From positions 5,241,001-5,305,000 of the forward strand of contig NZ_CP107902.1 in assembly GCF_036013935.1 (NCBI RefSeq): 64,000 nt of DNA, given 5' to 3'. Shown here in pieces: positions 42,709-53,961 of the stretch; position 1 is the stretch's first letter, and every line of letters starts with the position of its first letter. The notes below the pieces were generated by a model. It did not search any database and was not told the DNA's origin. It was given only the letters and a program-made list of their open reading frames with translations. Both the position numbers and the translations under genes were made by a program. The stretch is from Streptomyces sp. NBC_00461 (GTDB taxonomy: Bacteria; Actinomycetota; Actinomycetes; Streptomycetales; Streptomycetaceae).

Positions 42709-42712
<4 letters not shown>
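42503..42712 (-). CDS. Acyl-CoA carboxylase epsilon subunit
   Basis: A 69-residue protein with the typical start VLREAAFRVVRGDPTPDELGALMAVLTVLRARA and C-terminal aromatic tail (RAGNGYRSPLAW). It matches the AccE/PccE subunit that, in actinomycetes, bridges the beta and biotinylated alpha subunits and increases activity. Its ATG overlaps the TGA of the beta-subunit gene by 4 bases, a universal arrangement for these pairs. Confidence 0.88.
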
Positions 42713-44331
<1,619 letters not shown>

Positions 44332-44551
44332 GCCTTGTCCTCCCATCCGGACGCCCTCTGGACCGAGGCCGCCCGCAAGAAGGGTTCGGGGCCCTGGGCA
44401 ATGCCTGACTCAAGCCGTGAAAAAATCGCCGACTTCTATTCCGGGCCTTGAGTGAAAGGCAGGCCGGTTGTGAGGGAAAAGCGGTCCGGAACTTGAGTGG
44501 CCCCCTCGGACGATGTTCCCGACCGTCGTCGGAATATCGAGAGGGCAGATC
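44332..44551. promoter_or_regulatory. Divergent promoter region with repeated CTTGAGT motif
   Basis: This 220-base region must hold the promoters of both main operons. CTTGAGT occurs three times: reversed at 44408-44414 and forward at 44447-44453 and 44492-44498; the two forward copies extend to CTTGAGTG. A fourth copy is upstream of the second AfsA-fold gene (42485). They may be binding sites for the cluster SARP, though the spacing here is not the textbook 11 or 22 bp. Confidence 0.45.
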
Positions 44552-45499
44552 ATGGTCGCGCACGTTCACGGGTCCACAGCCGAGCCGCGGTACGCCGTCC
44601 TGTTTCCCGGACAGGGGGTGCAGCGCCCCGGTATGGGCGAGCCGTGGCGGGACACGGCGTCCTGGGAGTTCGTCGACTCCGTCTCCCGGGCCTCCGGCTT
44701 CGACGTCGCCGAGCTGCTGCTGACGGCGGACCAGGAGACCCTGTCCCGCACCGACCACGCCCAGATCTCGGTGTTCACCGCGTCCCTGCTGGCCTGGTCG
44801 GAGTTCCACCGGCACGATCCGTTCGCGCAGGTGGTGGCCGTCGCCGGGCACAGCCTCGGCGAGTACACGGCGCTGGTGGCCGCCGGGGTGCTGTCGGTGA
44901 CGGACGGCGCCTGGCTGGTGGGCGAGCGGGGCCGGGCCATGGCCGAGGCGGCCCGCGCGCGGCCCGGAGCGATGGCCGCCTTGATGGGCGGCGACCCGGA
45001 GCAGGTCACGGCCCTGGTGGCGGAGGCTCGCCGGGACGGCGGCGACCTGTGGGTGGCCAACCACAACAGCCCCCAGCAGACGGTGATCGCCGGCAGTCGT
45101 ACGGCCGTGGAGGCCACCGCCGCCCGTGCGGCCGGGGCCGGCCTGCGCTACAGCGTCCTGCCGGTCAACGCCGCCTGCCACAGCCCCTACATGGAGCCCG
45201 CCGGCACGGCCCTGCGCCGGGCCCTGGAACTGACGGGCTTCGCGACCGGGGCGGTCCCCGTGGTGGCCAACGTGGACGCCCGCGCCCACCAAGGTGGCGG
45301 CCACTGGCGTGACCTGTGCGCCCGTCAGCTGGTCAGCCCGGTCCGCTGGGCGGACACCCTGCACGTCCTCCACGAACAGCTGGACTCCACCGCGTTCCTG
45401 GACATCGGTCCCGGCGCCACCCTCGCCGGCCTGGCGCGGCGCGCCCTGCCGGAGGTCCCCTCCCACCGCTTCAAGGCACCGGTCCCGCACGCGGCCTGA
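44552..45499 (+). CDS. Malonyl-CoA:ACP transacylase (FabD-like)
   Basis: A 315-residue malonyltransferase. The start AVLFPGQGVQRPGMGE, the nucleophile in VAGHSLGEYTALVAAGVL (Ser), HNSPQQTVIAG and NAACHSPYM (catalytic His) are all present. It loads malonyl groups onto the ACP; the obvious partner is the ACP domain of the KAS III-ACP fusion. ATG 44552 has GAGGG upstream. It opens the plus-strand unit, divergent from the carboxylase gene, so extender supply and loading are co-regulated. Confidence 0.94.
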   Translation: MVAHVHGSTAEPRYAVLFPGQGVQRPGMGEPWRDTASWEFVDSVSRASGFDVAELLLTADQETLSRTDHAQISVFTASLLAWSEFHRHDPFAQVVAVAGHSLGEYTALVAAGVLSVTDGAWLVGERGRAMAEAARARPGAMAALMGGDPEQVTALVAEARRDGGDLWVANHNSPQQTVIAGSRTAVEATAARAAGAGLRYSVLPVNAACHSPYMEPAGTALRRALELTGFATGAVPVVANVDARAHQGGGHWRDLCARQLVSPVRWADTLHVLHEQLDSTAFLDIGPGATLAGLARRALPEVPSHRFKAPVPHAA

Positions 45500-45527
45500 C
45501 CTGCCGTCGACGCCGAAGGAAGAGGTC

Positions 45528-48368
45528 ATGACAACGATTCAGGAGATACCCGTCGGTCGAGCGGCCGAGGCCGAAGTGGAGGTCGCGCGTGAGGCCGGCA
45601 ACGGGGTCGAGGCCGGAGAAGCAGCCGACCTGGGCGGGCTGTTGGTGCGGGCGGCGGCACGGTTCCCCGAGCACGGGGTGCGCTACCTCTCCGGGGAGCG
45701 AACCCTCGGTCACACCTATCCGCAGCTCCTGGCGGAGTCGCTTCGCCTGCTGAACGCCCTGCGCAGGAAGGGAGTCCGTCCGGGCAGCGTCGTGGCGCTG
45801 CTGCTGGAGCGGCCCGAGGACTTCGTTCCGGCCCTCTGGGCCTGCCTGCTCGGCGGCATCCCCGTCTGCCCAATGGTCCCCGTCCGCGATGATCCGCAGC
45901 GCTGGACAGCCCAGTTGAGCCACATCGACACGCTGCTCGACGGCCCGCTCGTGATCACCGACCGCCGCACGCGCGAGGAGCTCCCCGCGGTCCAGGGGCT
46001 GTCGGTCACCACGATCGAGGACCTGGCCCCGACCGCGACCGAGACGGACGCGCGCACGGTCACGCCGACCGCCGCCGCCCCGGACGACACCGCCCTCCTG
46101 GTCCTCACGTCCGGTTCCACCGGCGCCGCCAAGGCGGTCCGGCTCACCCACGGAAACCTGCTGGCCGCCATGGCGGCGAAGGCCGGTACGCAGTCGCTCA
46201 CCCCGGCGGACGTGACGCTCAACTGGATCTCCTACGACCATGTCGCCGCACTGCTGGAGGCACACCTGCTGCCCCTGTCCGTGGGGGCCGTGCAACTGCA
46301 CACGTCACCGGAGTCGGTACTGGCCGACCCCACGCACTTCCTCGAATTGATCGACGCCCACCGGGTGACGATGACGTTCACCCCCAACTTCCTGCTGGGG
46401 CTGATCAACAAGGCCCTCGACCAGCTGCAGCACCCTCTGCCGCTGGACCTGTCCTGCGTACGGCACATCATCTCCGGCGGTGAGGCGAATCCGGTCGCCA
46501 CGGGTGTCGGCTTCCTCGACCGGACGGCCCCGTACGGACTGCACCGCGGGGCCCTGTGGCCCGCGTTCGGGATGACCGAGACCTGCGCCGGCAGCATCTA
46601 CAACCGGGAGTTCCCCGACGCCGACCACGGCGGCGAGTTCGCCTCGGTCGGCCGGCCGGTCAGTGGGCTGCGGATCAGGGTCGCGGCTCAGGACGGCGAG
46701 GTCGGCGAGGTCGGCGAGGTGCAGCTCACGGGACCGATGATCACGCGCGGGTACTGGAACAACGAGGAGGCGACCGCGGCCGCGTTCACGGCGGACGGCT
46801 GGTTCCGCACCGGTGACCTCGGCCGGCTCGACGGGGAGCGGCTGACCCTCGTGGGGCGGAGCAAGGACAGCGTCATCGTCAACGGCGTCAACTACTACAG
46901 TCACGAACTGGAGTCGGTGCTCGGCGACCTCGACGGCATCGAGAAGTCCTTCGTCGCCGCGTTCCCGACCCGCCCGGTGGGCGGCGACACCGAGCAGCTC
47001 GCGGTCGCGTTCGCCGTCACCTCCGACATGGCCGGCGACGAGGCGGCGCTCCACCGTCTGATCGTCGCGGTCAGGAACAGTGTCGTACTGCTCTGGGGGT
47101 TCCGCCCGGCGCTGCTGCTGCCGCTTCCCAAGGACGCCTTCCCGAAGACGAGCCTGGGCAAGATCCCGCGATCGCTCATGCGGCGTCGTCTGGAGGCCGG
47201 TGACTACGCAGGGCACCTGGAGTCCGTCCAGGAGCTGATCACGCGTCAACTCGGCGGCCACGTCACCCCCGTGGGCGCGGTCGAGGAGACGCTCACGGAG
47301 CTGTACGGCGAGCTCTTCGACGCCGAACCGTCCCTGATCAGTGCCACCGCGAGCTTCTTCGACCTCGGCGGGACCTCGCTGGACATCCTGCGCCTCAAGA
47401 GCCTGGTGGCCCAGCGCTTCCCCGGCGCCGACCTGCCGGTCCTCGCGATCCTCACCTCACCCAGCGTCCGCGAACTGGCCGCACGCATCGAGGCGGGCCG
47501 AAGCGGCGAGAACGCCCCCTACGATCCGGTCGTCGCGCTGCAGACCAGCGGGGACGGGACGCCGCTCTTCTGTGTCCACCCCGGCGTCGGCGAGGTGCTG
47601 GTCTTCGTGAACCTGGCCAAGTACTTCGTGCACGAGCGGCCCTTCTACGCCCTTCGGGCGCGCGGGTTCGACCCGGGGGAGAAGCCGTTCGAGAGCTTCG
47701 CGGAGATGGTGCGCGTCTACGCGGACGCCATCCGCTCCAGGCAGCCGCACGGCCCCTACGCGATCGCCGGGTACTCCTTCGGCGCGGCGGTGGCCTTCGA
47801 GGTGGCCAGGCTGCTGGAGGCGGAGGGCGAGCGGGTGGACTTCCTCGGCAGCTTCAACCTGCCCCCGCACATCAAGTACCGCATGGACGAGCTCGACTTC
47901 GTCGAGACCGCGGTCAACCTGGCGATGTTCCTCGACCTGGTCCCCGAGCGGCAGGCGAAGACGCTGCCGGCCGAGTTGCGCCCGCTGACCAGGCAGGAGC
48001 AGCTCGCCCGTCTGATCGCCCTCGCCGCCCCGCACCGGCTCGCCGAACTCGATCTGGATCTTGACAGGTTCGCCGCCTGGGCGGACCTCGCCGACGGCCT
48101 GACCAGCCTCGGCCGGACCTACCGGCCCTCCGGCACGGTCGCGCGGATGAGCGTCTTCTACGCCGTCCCGCTGCGCGGCAGCAAGCAGGACTGGCTCGAC
48201 AACGAACTCAGTCGCTGGGAGGACTTCACCCGCGAGGCACCCCGATACCTCGATGTGCCCGGTGAGCACTACACCCTCATGGGGCCGAAGCATGTGGCCG
48301 CCTTCCAGTCGGTCCTGCGGGCGGAACTCGACCGGTCGCTGGGAGCAGGCGGTGCACCCCAGTGCTAG
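45528..48368 (+). CDS. A-T-TE tridomain synthetase of atromentin/polyporic-acid type
   Basis: A 946-residue NRPS-like protein without condensation domain. Adenylation motifs are [18 protein letters not shown] (A3), FGMTETCAG (A5), the RTGDLGRL region (A7) and [12 protein letters not shown] (A10). The carrier Ser is in [14 protein letters not shown], and the thioesterase has [14 protein letters not shown] and a late GEHYTLMG His. The A domain segment [18 protein letters not shown]...[10 protein letters not shown] resembles enzymes that activate arylpyruvates and dimerise them to quinones or furanones. Size and order match that family (about 950 residues). ATG 45528 has AAGGAAGAGG. Its stop TAG lies in a CTAG that was the target of a MITE. 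Confidence 0.88.
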   Translation: MTTIQEIPVGRAAEAEVEVAREAGNGVEAGEAADLGGLLVRAAARFPEHGVRYLSGERTLGHTYPQLLAESLRLLNALRRKGVRPGSVVALLLERPEDFVPALWACLLGGIPVCPMVPVRDDPQRWTAQLSHIDTLLDGPLVITDRRTREELPAVQGLSVTTIEDLAPTATETDARTVTPTAAAPDDTALLVLTSGSTGAAKAVRLTHGNLLAAMAAKAGTQSLTPADVTLNWISYDHVAALLEAHLLPLSVGAVQLHTSPESVLADPTHFLELIDAHRVTMTFTPNFLLGLINKALDQLQHPLPLDLSCVRHIISGGEANPVATGVGFLDRTAPYGLHRGALWPAFGMTETCAGSIYNREFPDADHGGEFASVGRPVSGLRIRVAAQDGEVGEVGEVQLTGPMITRGYWNNEEATAAAFTADGWFRTGDLGRLDGERLTLVGRSKDSVIVNGVNYYSHELESVLGDLDGIEKSFVAAFPTRPVGGDTEQLAVAFAVTSDMAGDEAALHRLIVAVRNSVVLLWGFRPALLLPLPKDAFPKTSLGKIPRSLMRRRLEAGDYAGHLESVQELITRQLGGHVTPVGAVEETLTELYGELFDAEPSLISATASFFDLGGTSLDILRLKSLVAQRFPGADLPVLAILTSPSVRELAARIEAGRSGENAPYDPVVALQTSGDGTPLFCVHPGVGEVLVFVNLAKYFVHERPFYALRARGFDPGEKPFESFAEMVRVYADAIRSRQPHGPYAIAGYSFGAAVAFEVARLLEAEGERVDFLGSFNLPPHIKYRMDELDFVETAVNLAMFLDLVPERQAKTLPAELRPLTRQEQLARLIALAAPHRLAELDLDLDRFAAWADLADGLTSLGRTYRPSGTVARMSVFYAVPLRGSKQDWLDNELSRWEDFTREAPRYLDVPGEHYTLMGPKHVAAFQSVLRAELDRSLGAGGAPQC

Positions 48369-49474
48369 TGCCCCGGCAGGCAACGTTCGCCCCGTCGCGA
48401 CGCCCGGCACGCACTCTCGCCGCACCGGGCACAGACCCAAGTACGTCCAGTACGAGGGCCCGCACCCGGCACGCCGAGAGCACGCACCGGACGCCGCTCC
48501 TTTGCGGGCAAACGTTGCCTGCCGGGGCACTAGCCGGGAAGAAGATCCTGATCACCGGGGCGACCGGCCTGGTGGCGCGCACCGCGGCCGAGACGCTCGC
48601 GGAGCACAACGAGGTGTGGTGTCTTGGCCGCTTCTGCGACCCGGAGGCGGAGCGGCGGTTGAAGGACCGGGGGATACGGACGTGGCGCTGGGACATGGCC
48701 GTGGACGAACTCGACGGTCTTCCCGACGACTTCACGCATGTCCTGCACGCGGCGGTCGAGCGCGGCGGCAGTGACTTCGAGGAGGTCGTGGCGGTGAACT
48801 CCGTCGCCACCGGCCGTCTGATGGCCCATTGCCGCAGCGCCGAAGCCTTGCTGTTCGTCTCCACCAGCGCGGTCTACGCGCCCCAGGCACCGGCCCACCT
48901 GTACACCGAGGACGACCCGCTCGGCACCGTGTCGGCATGGCTGCCGACGTACCCGGTCGGCAAGCTGGCCACCGAGGGCGCCGTGCGTGCGCTCGCCGTG
49001 ACGCTCGGCCTGCCCACTACCATCGCCCGGCTCAACGTCGCCTACGGCCCCCATGGGCACGGCGGGCTCCCGGTGATCCTGCACCGGCAGATGCTCGCCG
49101 GGAAGCCCATCGCCGTACCCCACGGAGAACAGCACTACTGCTCCCCGATCCACACCGACGACATCGCGCGGCACGTGCCCCGGCTGTGGGCCGCGGCTCG
49201 GACCCCCGCGACCGTCGTGAACTGGGGAGGGGACGAGGTCGTGGGCGTGCGCGACCTCATGACGTACGTCTCCGAACTGACCGGCGTGCCGGCCGACTTC
49301 GTGCCGAGCGACGTCACCCGTGCCGTCGTCGCGTACGACGGCACCCGCCGCAGGAGCATCGCCGGTGCCTGCGGAACGTCCTGGCGCGACGGCGTCCGGC
49401 AGGTCCTGGAGGCGCACTTTCCCGGCACCGTCGAAGCCCGCCCCGACAGAGAGATCTCCCACCGTGACCAGTGA
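48362..49474 (+). CDS. NAD-dependent epimerase/dehydratase with MITE-encoded N-terminus
   Basis: An extended-SDR protein. The real domain starts [22 protein letters not shown] (NAD motif), with catalytic YPVGKLATE (YxxxK) and Ser in VSTSAVYAP. The only plausible start is GTG 48362, which leaves 370 residues. Codons 3-57 come from the inserted element 48365-48533. Removing 165 bases gives GTG CTA GCC GGG AAG AAG, a normal start overlapping the synthetase stop. The insertion is 55 codons long and has no stop in this frame, so the gene may still be expressed with a foreign 55-residue leader. It may act on the synthetase product or on a sugar nucleotide. Confidence 0.8.
   Translation: MLVPRQATFAPSRRPARTLAAPGTDPSTSSTRARTRHAESTHRTPLLCGQTLPAGALAGKKILITGATGLVARTAAETLAEHNEVWCLGRFCDPEAERRLKDRGIRTWRWDMAVDELDGLPDDFTHVLHAAVERGGSDFEEVVAVNSVATGRLMAHCRSAEALLFVSTSAVYAPQAPAHLYTEDDPLGTVSAWLPTYPVGKLATEGAVRALAVTLGLPTTIARLNVAYGPHGHGGLPVILHRQMLAGKPIAVPHGEQHYCSPIHTDDIARHVPRLWAAARTPATVVNWGGDEVVGVRDLMTYVSELTGVPADFVPSDVTRAVVAYDGTRRRSIAGACGTSWRDGVRQVLEAHFPGTVEARPDREISHRDQ
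48365..48533. mobile_element. MITE-like repeat bounded by CTAG, copy 3
   Basis: A 169-base element with perfect 23-bp terminal inverted repeats that start with CTAG (CTAGTGCCCCGGCAGGCAAC, then GTT). CTAG is present on both sides and was probably the target. The shared core lies at 48399-48418 on the minus strand. It inserted in the 7-base overlap GTGCTAG of two genes. No transposase is encoded. Confidence 0.85.
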
Positions 49475-50489
49475 AACGTCCACCGAACCGCAGGTGCTGG
49501 GGCTACTGGAACGCTCACTGAGCGCCGGCTGCGCGGCCTCGTTGCGCGCGGCCGTGAAACTCGGCCTGGCCGACGTCCTCGGCGACACCCCGGCGAAGGC
49601 GGACAGCCTCGCCGTGGCGGTCGACGCCGACCCGGACGCGCTGCGGCGACTGCTGCGCTCGCTCACCGGCCACGGTGTCTTCGCCGAGACCTCCGAGGGC
49701 CGGTTCGTCCACACGGAGCTTTCGCGACTGCTGCGCGAGGACGCCCCGGATCGGCTCGACCAGCTGGTGCTGTGGATGACCGAACCATGGACCTGGGAGC
49801 TGTGGGGCCGTCTGGACGAGTCGGTGCGCACCGGCAAGGACGTGTTCGCCGACACGTACGGCGGTGAGTTCTTCGAGCACGTGCACACGGTCTGGCCTCA
49901 GTCCGCGGCGGTGTTCGACCGCGCCATGACCCAGGCCAGCAGGCAGTCCGCCGCGGCCGTCGCGAGCGTCCTGCCGCTGTCCGGCGCGCGGACCGTCGCC
50001 GACATCGGCGGCGGACAGGGCTTCCTGCTGGCCTCGCTCCTGGAGCGCCACCCCGGCGTACGGGGGATCCTGTTCGACCGGCCCGACGTGGTCGCGGGCG
50101 CTGACGCCCGGTTGCGCGAAGGCGGTGAACTGGCCGACCGGGTAAGGCTGTTGGCCGGAGACTGCCGCGAGCAGCTGCCGGCCGACGCCGACGTGTACGT
50201 CTTCAAGAACATCCTGGGGATGAACGACGAGGACGCCGCCGTCGTGCTCGGCAACCTCGTGCGGACGGCGCCCGCCGGAGCCCGGGTGGTCATCGTGGAG
50301 AACCTCGTCGACAACGGCCCGGGACAGCGGTTCAGCACCGCGATGGATCTGCGGATGCTGCTCACCGTCGGCGGGCGCAAGCACACCCGGGAGAGTCTGC
50401 TCGGGCTCGTGGAGCGGGCGGGCCTCGTCGTCCGGGACGTACGGCCGGTCAACTCGTACCAGCACGTGATCGAGGCGACGACGCCATGA
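49464..50489 (+). CDS. SAM-dependent methyltransferase, O-MT fold, altered catalytic motif
   Basis: A 341-residue protein of the plant-type O-methyltransferase/RdmB group, with an N-terminal dimerisation domain ([23 protein letters not shown]) and the SAM motif [17 protein letters not shown]. The segment that normally holds the catalytic His (HDW) reads [12 protein letters not shown], so the general base is missing. It could still methylate, or act like the RdmB-type members that hydroxylate or decarboxylate. GTG 49464 lies within the last 11 bases of the epimerase gene and has GAGAGA upstream. It is followed, with overlap, by the monooxygenase. Confidence 0.85.
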   Translation: MTSETSTEPQVLGLLERSLSAGCAASLRAAVKLGLADVLGDTPAKADSLAVAVDADPDALRRLLRSLTGHGVFAETSEGRFVHTELSRLLREDAPDRLDQLVLWMTEPWTWELWGRLDESVRTGKDVFADTYGGEFFEHVHTVWPQSAAVFDRAMTQASRQSAAAVASVLPLSGARTVADIGGGQGFLLASLLERHPGVRGILFDRPDVVAGADARLREGGELADRVRLLAGDCREQLPADADVYVFKNILGMNDEDAAVVLGNLVRTAPAGARVVIVENLVDNGPGQRFSTAMDLRMLLTVGGRKHTRESLLGLVERAGLVVRDVRPVNSYQHVIEATTP

Positions 50490-51955
50490 CCGGTACCGCC
50501 GATGTCCTGGTGGTGGGCGCGGGGCCCACCGGCCTCCTCCTGGCCGGGGACCTGGCCGCGGCCGGGGTGCGGGTCACCCTGCTGGAGCGGCGGGAGCACG
50601 CCGCTGACCCCGGCATGACCCGTGCCTTCGCGGTGCACGCCCGCACCCTGGAGGTACTGGACGCGCGCGGCCTCGCCGACGAACTGGTCGCCCTCGGCAG
50701 GACGGCACCCGTGGTGGGGCTCTTCGGCAGGATCGAGCTGCACCTGCACCGGCTGCGCACCCGCTTCCCCTTTGTGCTGATCACTCCGCAGTACCACGTC
50801 GAGGAGCTGCTGGAACGGCGTGCGCTCGCCGCCGGCGTGCGGATCGTGCGGGGCGCCGAGGCCGTGGCGCTGAGACAGCGGGCCGACGGCGTCGACGTGG
50901 ACACGGCGGCCAAGGGCACCTTCGGTGCCTCGTACGTGATCGGATGCGACGGCGTGCGCAGCGCTGTGCGCCGGCTGACCGGGATCGCCTTCCCCGGCCG
51001 CTCTGTGGTGCGTTCGGTGATGCTGGCCGACGTCCGGCTGCAGGAGGTGCCCGTCGACGCGGTGACCACCAACTCCAACAAGTACGGCTTCGCCTCACTC
51101 GTGCCCTTCGGCGACGGCTGGTACCGCGCGATCGGCAGGATCGCCGGCGACGACCGCCCCGATGACGCACCCGTGGTGGCCGAGGAACTGTCCGGCCTGT
51201 TGCGCCGCGTCCTCGGCTCCGACCATGGCATGCACGACCCGCGCTGGATCTCGCGCTTCCACAGCGACGAGCGGCAGGCGGTCCGCTACCGCGAGGGCCG
51301 GGTGCTGCTGGCGGGAGACGCCGCGCACGTCCACTCGCCCGCCGGAGGCATGGGAATGAACACGGGGCTGCAGGACGCCGCCAACCTGGGTTGGAAGCTG
51401 GCCGCGGTCGTGCAGGGCCGGGCCGGGGAGCCGCTGCTCGACTCCTACGAGGCGGAGCGCCACCCGGTCGGGAAGCAGGCGCTGCGGGTCTCCGGGGCGA
51501 TCACCCGAGGAGTGCTGAACGCCCCGGGCAACGGCCTGGTGCGACAACTCCGGGAGGTCGCCCTGCCGTTGCTCTCCCTGGCGAACTCGCTCACCGATGC
51601 CGGGGAGCACCTGCTCTCCGGCATCGGCATCGCCTACCCGTCCCCGCCCGGCAGCCACCGCCTCACCGGCCGCCGGGCCCCCGATCTGCGGATCGCGGGC
51701 GGGCAGCGGCTGTACGAGGTGCTGCGCGACGGCCGTTTCGTCCTGATCACCAGAGGCCACCCGGTACCCGAGACGGACCGGCTGCGAGTAGCCGCCCCCA
51801 CCGGCACCCTGCGTACCACCCTCCTGATCCGCCCGGACGGCCACATCGCCTGGGCCGCCGACACCCCGCACCCCGAGCAACTGCACGCGGCGCTGGAACG
51901 CTGGCCGCTAGGAGCACACCGACGCGGGCACAGGTCCGGGCTGCACCGCTGTTGA
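50486..51955 (+). CDS. FAD-dependent monooxygenase, end of plus-strand unit
   Basis: A 489-residue class A flavin monooxygenase. Motifs are VVGAGPTGLLLAGDLAAAG, VIGCDGVRSAVRRLTG and LLAGDAAHVHSPAGGMGMNTGLQDAANLGWKL, with a short thioredoxin-like C-terminal domain (FVLITRGHP...LIRPDGHIAW). It is related to, but distinct from, the enzyme at 38588. Its ATG overlaps the methyltransferase stop by 4 bases. It should oxidise the ring of the product released by the A-T-TE enzyme. It is the last recognisable gene of the cluster. Confidence 0.92.
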   Translation: MTGTADVLVVGAGPTGLLLAGDLAAAGVRVTLLERREHAADPGMTRAFAVHARTLEVLDARGLADELVALGRTAPVVGLFGRIELHLHRLRTRFPFVLITPQYHVEELLERRALAAGVRIVRGAEAVALRQRADGVDVDTAAKGTFGASYVIGCDGVRSAVRRLTGIAFPGRSVVRSVMLADVRLQEVPVDAVTTNSNKYGFASLVPFGDGWYRAIGRIAGDDRPDDAPVVAEELSGLLRRVLGSDHGMHDPRWISRFHSDERQAVRYREGRVLLAGDAAHVHSPAGGMGMNTGLQDAANLGWKLAAVVQGRAGEPLLDSYEAERHPVGKQALRVSGAITRGVLNAPGNGLVRQLREVALPLLSLANSLTDAGEHLLSGIGIAYPSPPGSHRLTGRRAPDLRIAGGQRLYEVLRDGRFVLITRGHPVPETDRLRVAAPTGTLRTTLLIRPDGHIAWAADTPHPEQLHAALERWPLGAHRRGHRSGLHRC

Positions 51956-52324
51956 CCGTGCTTGTCCGCCCTGGGAGTTGGCCTTCTCGTAGGTTTCGCG
52001 GCCGGCCACCGACCCCGTTGGTACCCAGACCGATGAGCAGGACCTGGTTCAGGTGGCCGGTCTCGCGCGGCCGGGGCCACGATGCCGGCCCGCCGCCGGG
52101 GTCAGCGGCAGCGAGCCGGCACTCAGTTGAACAGACGATGATCCTCACGCCGGTGAGCACGGCGACTGATCACAGCGGACAGCAAAACAGCTCCCCGAAC
52201 CGCCCGGGACCATGCGCTGGACCGTCGTCACCACGGCACCGAACCACCGGCCATGTCACACACCGTTCCTCGCGGTGGCACGCCCGGTGGGACGGCGCAG
52301 GAAGTACGCCGTGGCGCGGCGGGA
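51956..52324. other. Right border of gene cluster, no supported gene
   Basis: About 370 bases between the convergent monooxygenase and secreted-protein genes. On the minus strand near 52000-52060 a short segment reads LLIGLGTNG, which might be a remnant of some exported enzyme, too short to assign. No hairpin of note was seen. Confidence 0.35.
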
Positions 52325-53020
52325 TCAGTCGCCCAGTCGGTTGACGGCACCGGCGGTGATGCCTTCCATGTAGCCGGGGTCGTCGCTGGGCTGACCGGAG
52401 AGTTCGACGATGCCGAACCTGTGGCCACTGCGGATCACCGCGACGCCGCCGGCGACCTTGCCGTCGCCGTTGAAGGCCGGGTACCAACTGCCGTTGCCGG
52501 CCTTGACGGTGATCGCGTGTCCCTTGCCGTAGTACCAGTGACCTCGCGGCTCGTCCTGGCAGGTGCGCACCATCTTGTTGAGCTGCTTCTCGTACGAGGC
52601 CGCCGACGTGTCGGTGGAACCGTCCGCGACGGATTCGGTCAGCGAGGTGCCGTTGGTGTCGAAGGCCCAGGTCACGTCGGCATAGGCGGCGGCCTTCCCC
52701 TTGGTCAGCGATCGCATCGTCTCCTCGCCGGAGCACGCCGAAAGAGCTTGCTTCCCGGCCAAGTTCACGGTCGCGCCGACCGGGGTCAGACCCTGCTGGA
52801 AGAAGTCGTCACTCTGCATCAGGGCGGCGGAGCCGAGACCGGGCGCGGCAGCGGCGGCGGTGAGCGCGGTTGCCGACCGGCTCGCAGCGCTCGTGTCCGC
52901 GCCTGCGGCGGGAATCGCGCCGATCCCGACCGCGATCAGGGCGGCCCCGACTGAGGCGGCTACTCCTGCGCTACGAGCGCGACGTGAGAACTTCCTGCCG
53001 GCTGCCTGGTTGTCGGACAT
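52325..53020 (-). CDS. Secreted protein, paralogue of sigma-factor-linked anchored protein
   Basis: A 231-residue exported protein of unknown function. Signal region: ARSAGVAASVGAALIAVGIGAIPAAGA. The mature part has CSGEETMR, later CQDEPRGHWYYGKGHAIT and GGVAVIRSGHRFGIVELSG. Nearly the same pattern (CTGEKT, CQSEPATHWIYGPTHTI, GGIAILRNGSHYGVLEV) is in the next gene, so the two are paralogues with one conserved Cys pair. ATG 53020 has AGGAG upstream. It is downstream of the ECF sigma gene and probably part of its regulon or sensing apparatus. Confidence 0.7.
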   Translation of the reverse strand: MSDNQAAGRKFSRRARSAGVAASVGAALIAVGIGAIPAAGADTSAASRSATALTAAAAAPGLGSAALMQSDDFFQQGLTPVGATVNLAGKQALSACSGEETMRSLTKGKAAAYADVTWAFDTNGTSLTESVADGSTDTSAASYEKQLNKMVRTCQDEPRGHWYYGKGHAITVKAGNGSWYPAFNGDGKVAGGVAVIRSGHRFGIVELSGQPSDDPGYMEGITAGAVNRLGD

Positions 53021-53153
53021 CTCATCTCCTGTCTGGTCGCGACGCGGTTGGCGTCGTCGTACACCTGGGAGATGCCGGAGGTGCGGGAGATGTTGGACAG
53101 AGGTCTGCCGCGATCGGTGTGATCCACCTCACGTCGGTCGGGTGGCAGCGGTC

Positions 53154-53900
53154 TCAGAGCCGTGTCACGGCCGCACGGACGATCCGTGTCATCGCAGCCG
53201 TGTCCAGGCAGGCATCAACCTCCAGGACCCCGTAGTGAGAGCCGTTGCGGAGTATGGCGATGCCTCCACAGGGCTCCTTGCCTCGTGGTGCGGTCCCAGT
53301 GGTGTTCAGGTCGCCGTCGTAGATACCCATCCAGCTCGCGGTGATGTCCGCGGCGACGTCGATCGTGTGCGTCGGCCCGTAGATCCAGTGGGTGGCTGGT
53401 TCGCTCTGGCACGGCACTTCCTCCAACAGCAGGCGTTCGGCGAAGTTCTGGGCCAGTGTCCGGCTTCCGGCGTCGTCGGCGACTTCGCGTGCGACCTGAT
53501 CGTCGCTGTTCGCCGCCGTGGTGGGGTCGCCGTTGCCCGCGCCCCTGCTCGTCATCAACCCGCGGAAGTGCACGTCGGACGAGCCCAGGGTCTGGCCGAT
53601 GGTCTTCTCGCCGGTGCAGACCGCGTTGGCGTACTTGCCGTCTCCGACACGATCCCGCACGTAGATGCGCTTGGCGAGCCCCACCTTCCTGAACTCGGCC
53701 GCTGTCAACAAGTGCCGGTTCGTCACGGGTCCGCTCGCGGGCTTCGGCGCCGGAGAGCCGTGACCCGACGAGGAGACCGCAGCGCCCGGCGTTACCGTCG
53801 GGGTGGCCGTGGCAGAGGGCGGGGGCAGGACGAACCGGCCGGTCAGCAGACCGAGTCCGGCGGCTACCGCCAGGATGACGACGATCGTCCGAGTCCGCAC
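53154..53900 (-). CDS. Membrane-anchored extracytoplasmic protein linked to ECF sigma factor
   Basis: A 248-residue protein with a short cytoplasmic start, one membrane anchor (TIVVILAVAAGLGLLTGRFVL), a Pro/Thr/Ser-rich spacer and an extracytoplasmic domain like that of the gene at 52325. The cytoplasmic part is only about 5 residues, too small for a classical anti-sigma domain. GTG 53900 with GGGAGG upstream is preferred. It starts 61 bases after the sigma-factor gene, so they form one operon. A role as sensor or as sigma-controlled output is possible. Confidence 0.72.
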   Translation of the reverse strand: MRTRTIVVILAVAAGLGLLTGRFVLPPPSATATPTVTPGAAVSSSGHGSPAPKPASGPVTNRHLLTAAEFRKVGLAKRIYVRDRVGDGKYANAVCTGEKTIGQTLGSSDVHFRGLMTSRGAGNGDPTTAANSDDQVAREVADDAGSRTLAQNFAERLLLEEVPCQSEPATHWIYGPTHTIDVAADITASWMGIYDGDLNTTGTAPRGKEPCGGIAILRNGSHYGVLEVDACLDTAAMTRIVRAAVTRL

Positions 53901-53961
53901 GGCAGCACCTCCCGGCCCCCGGTCGAGCTGATGCCGGTTGGAAGTGGGGAGTCGGGGCGTC

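Noticed and set aside
48362..48533. Treating the 55 residues before KKILITG as a signal peptide or ancient domain
   Set aside because: They are encoded by a repeat element with inverted ends and match the repeat peptide at 27 kb.
52000..52060. Minus-strand LLIGLGTNG as an acyltransferase/SGNH remnant
   Set aside because: Nine residues of common pattern without other motifs are not enough.
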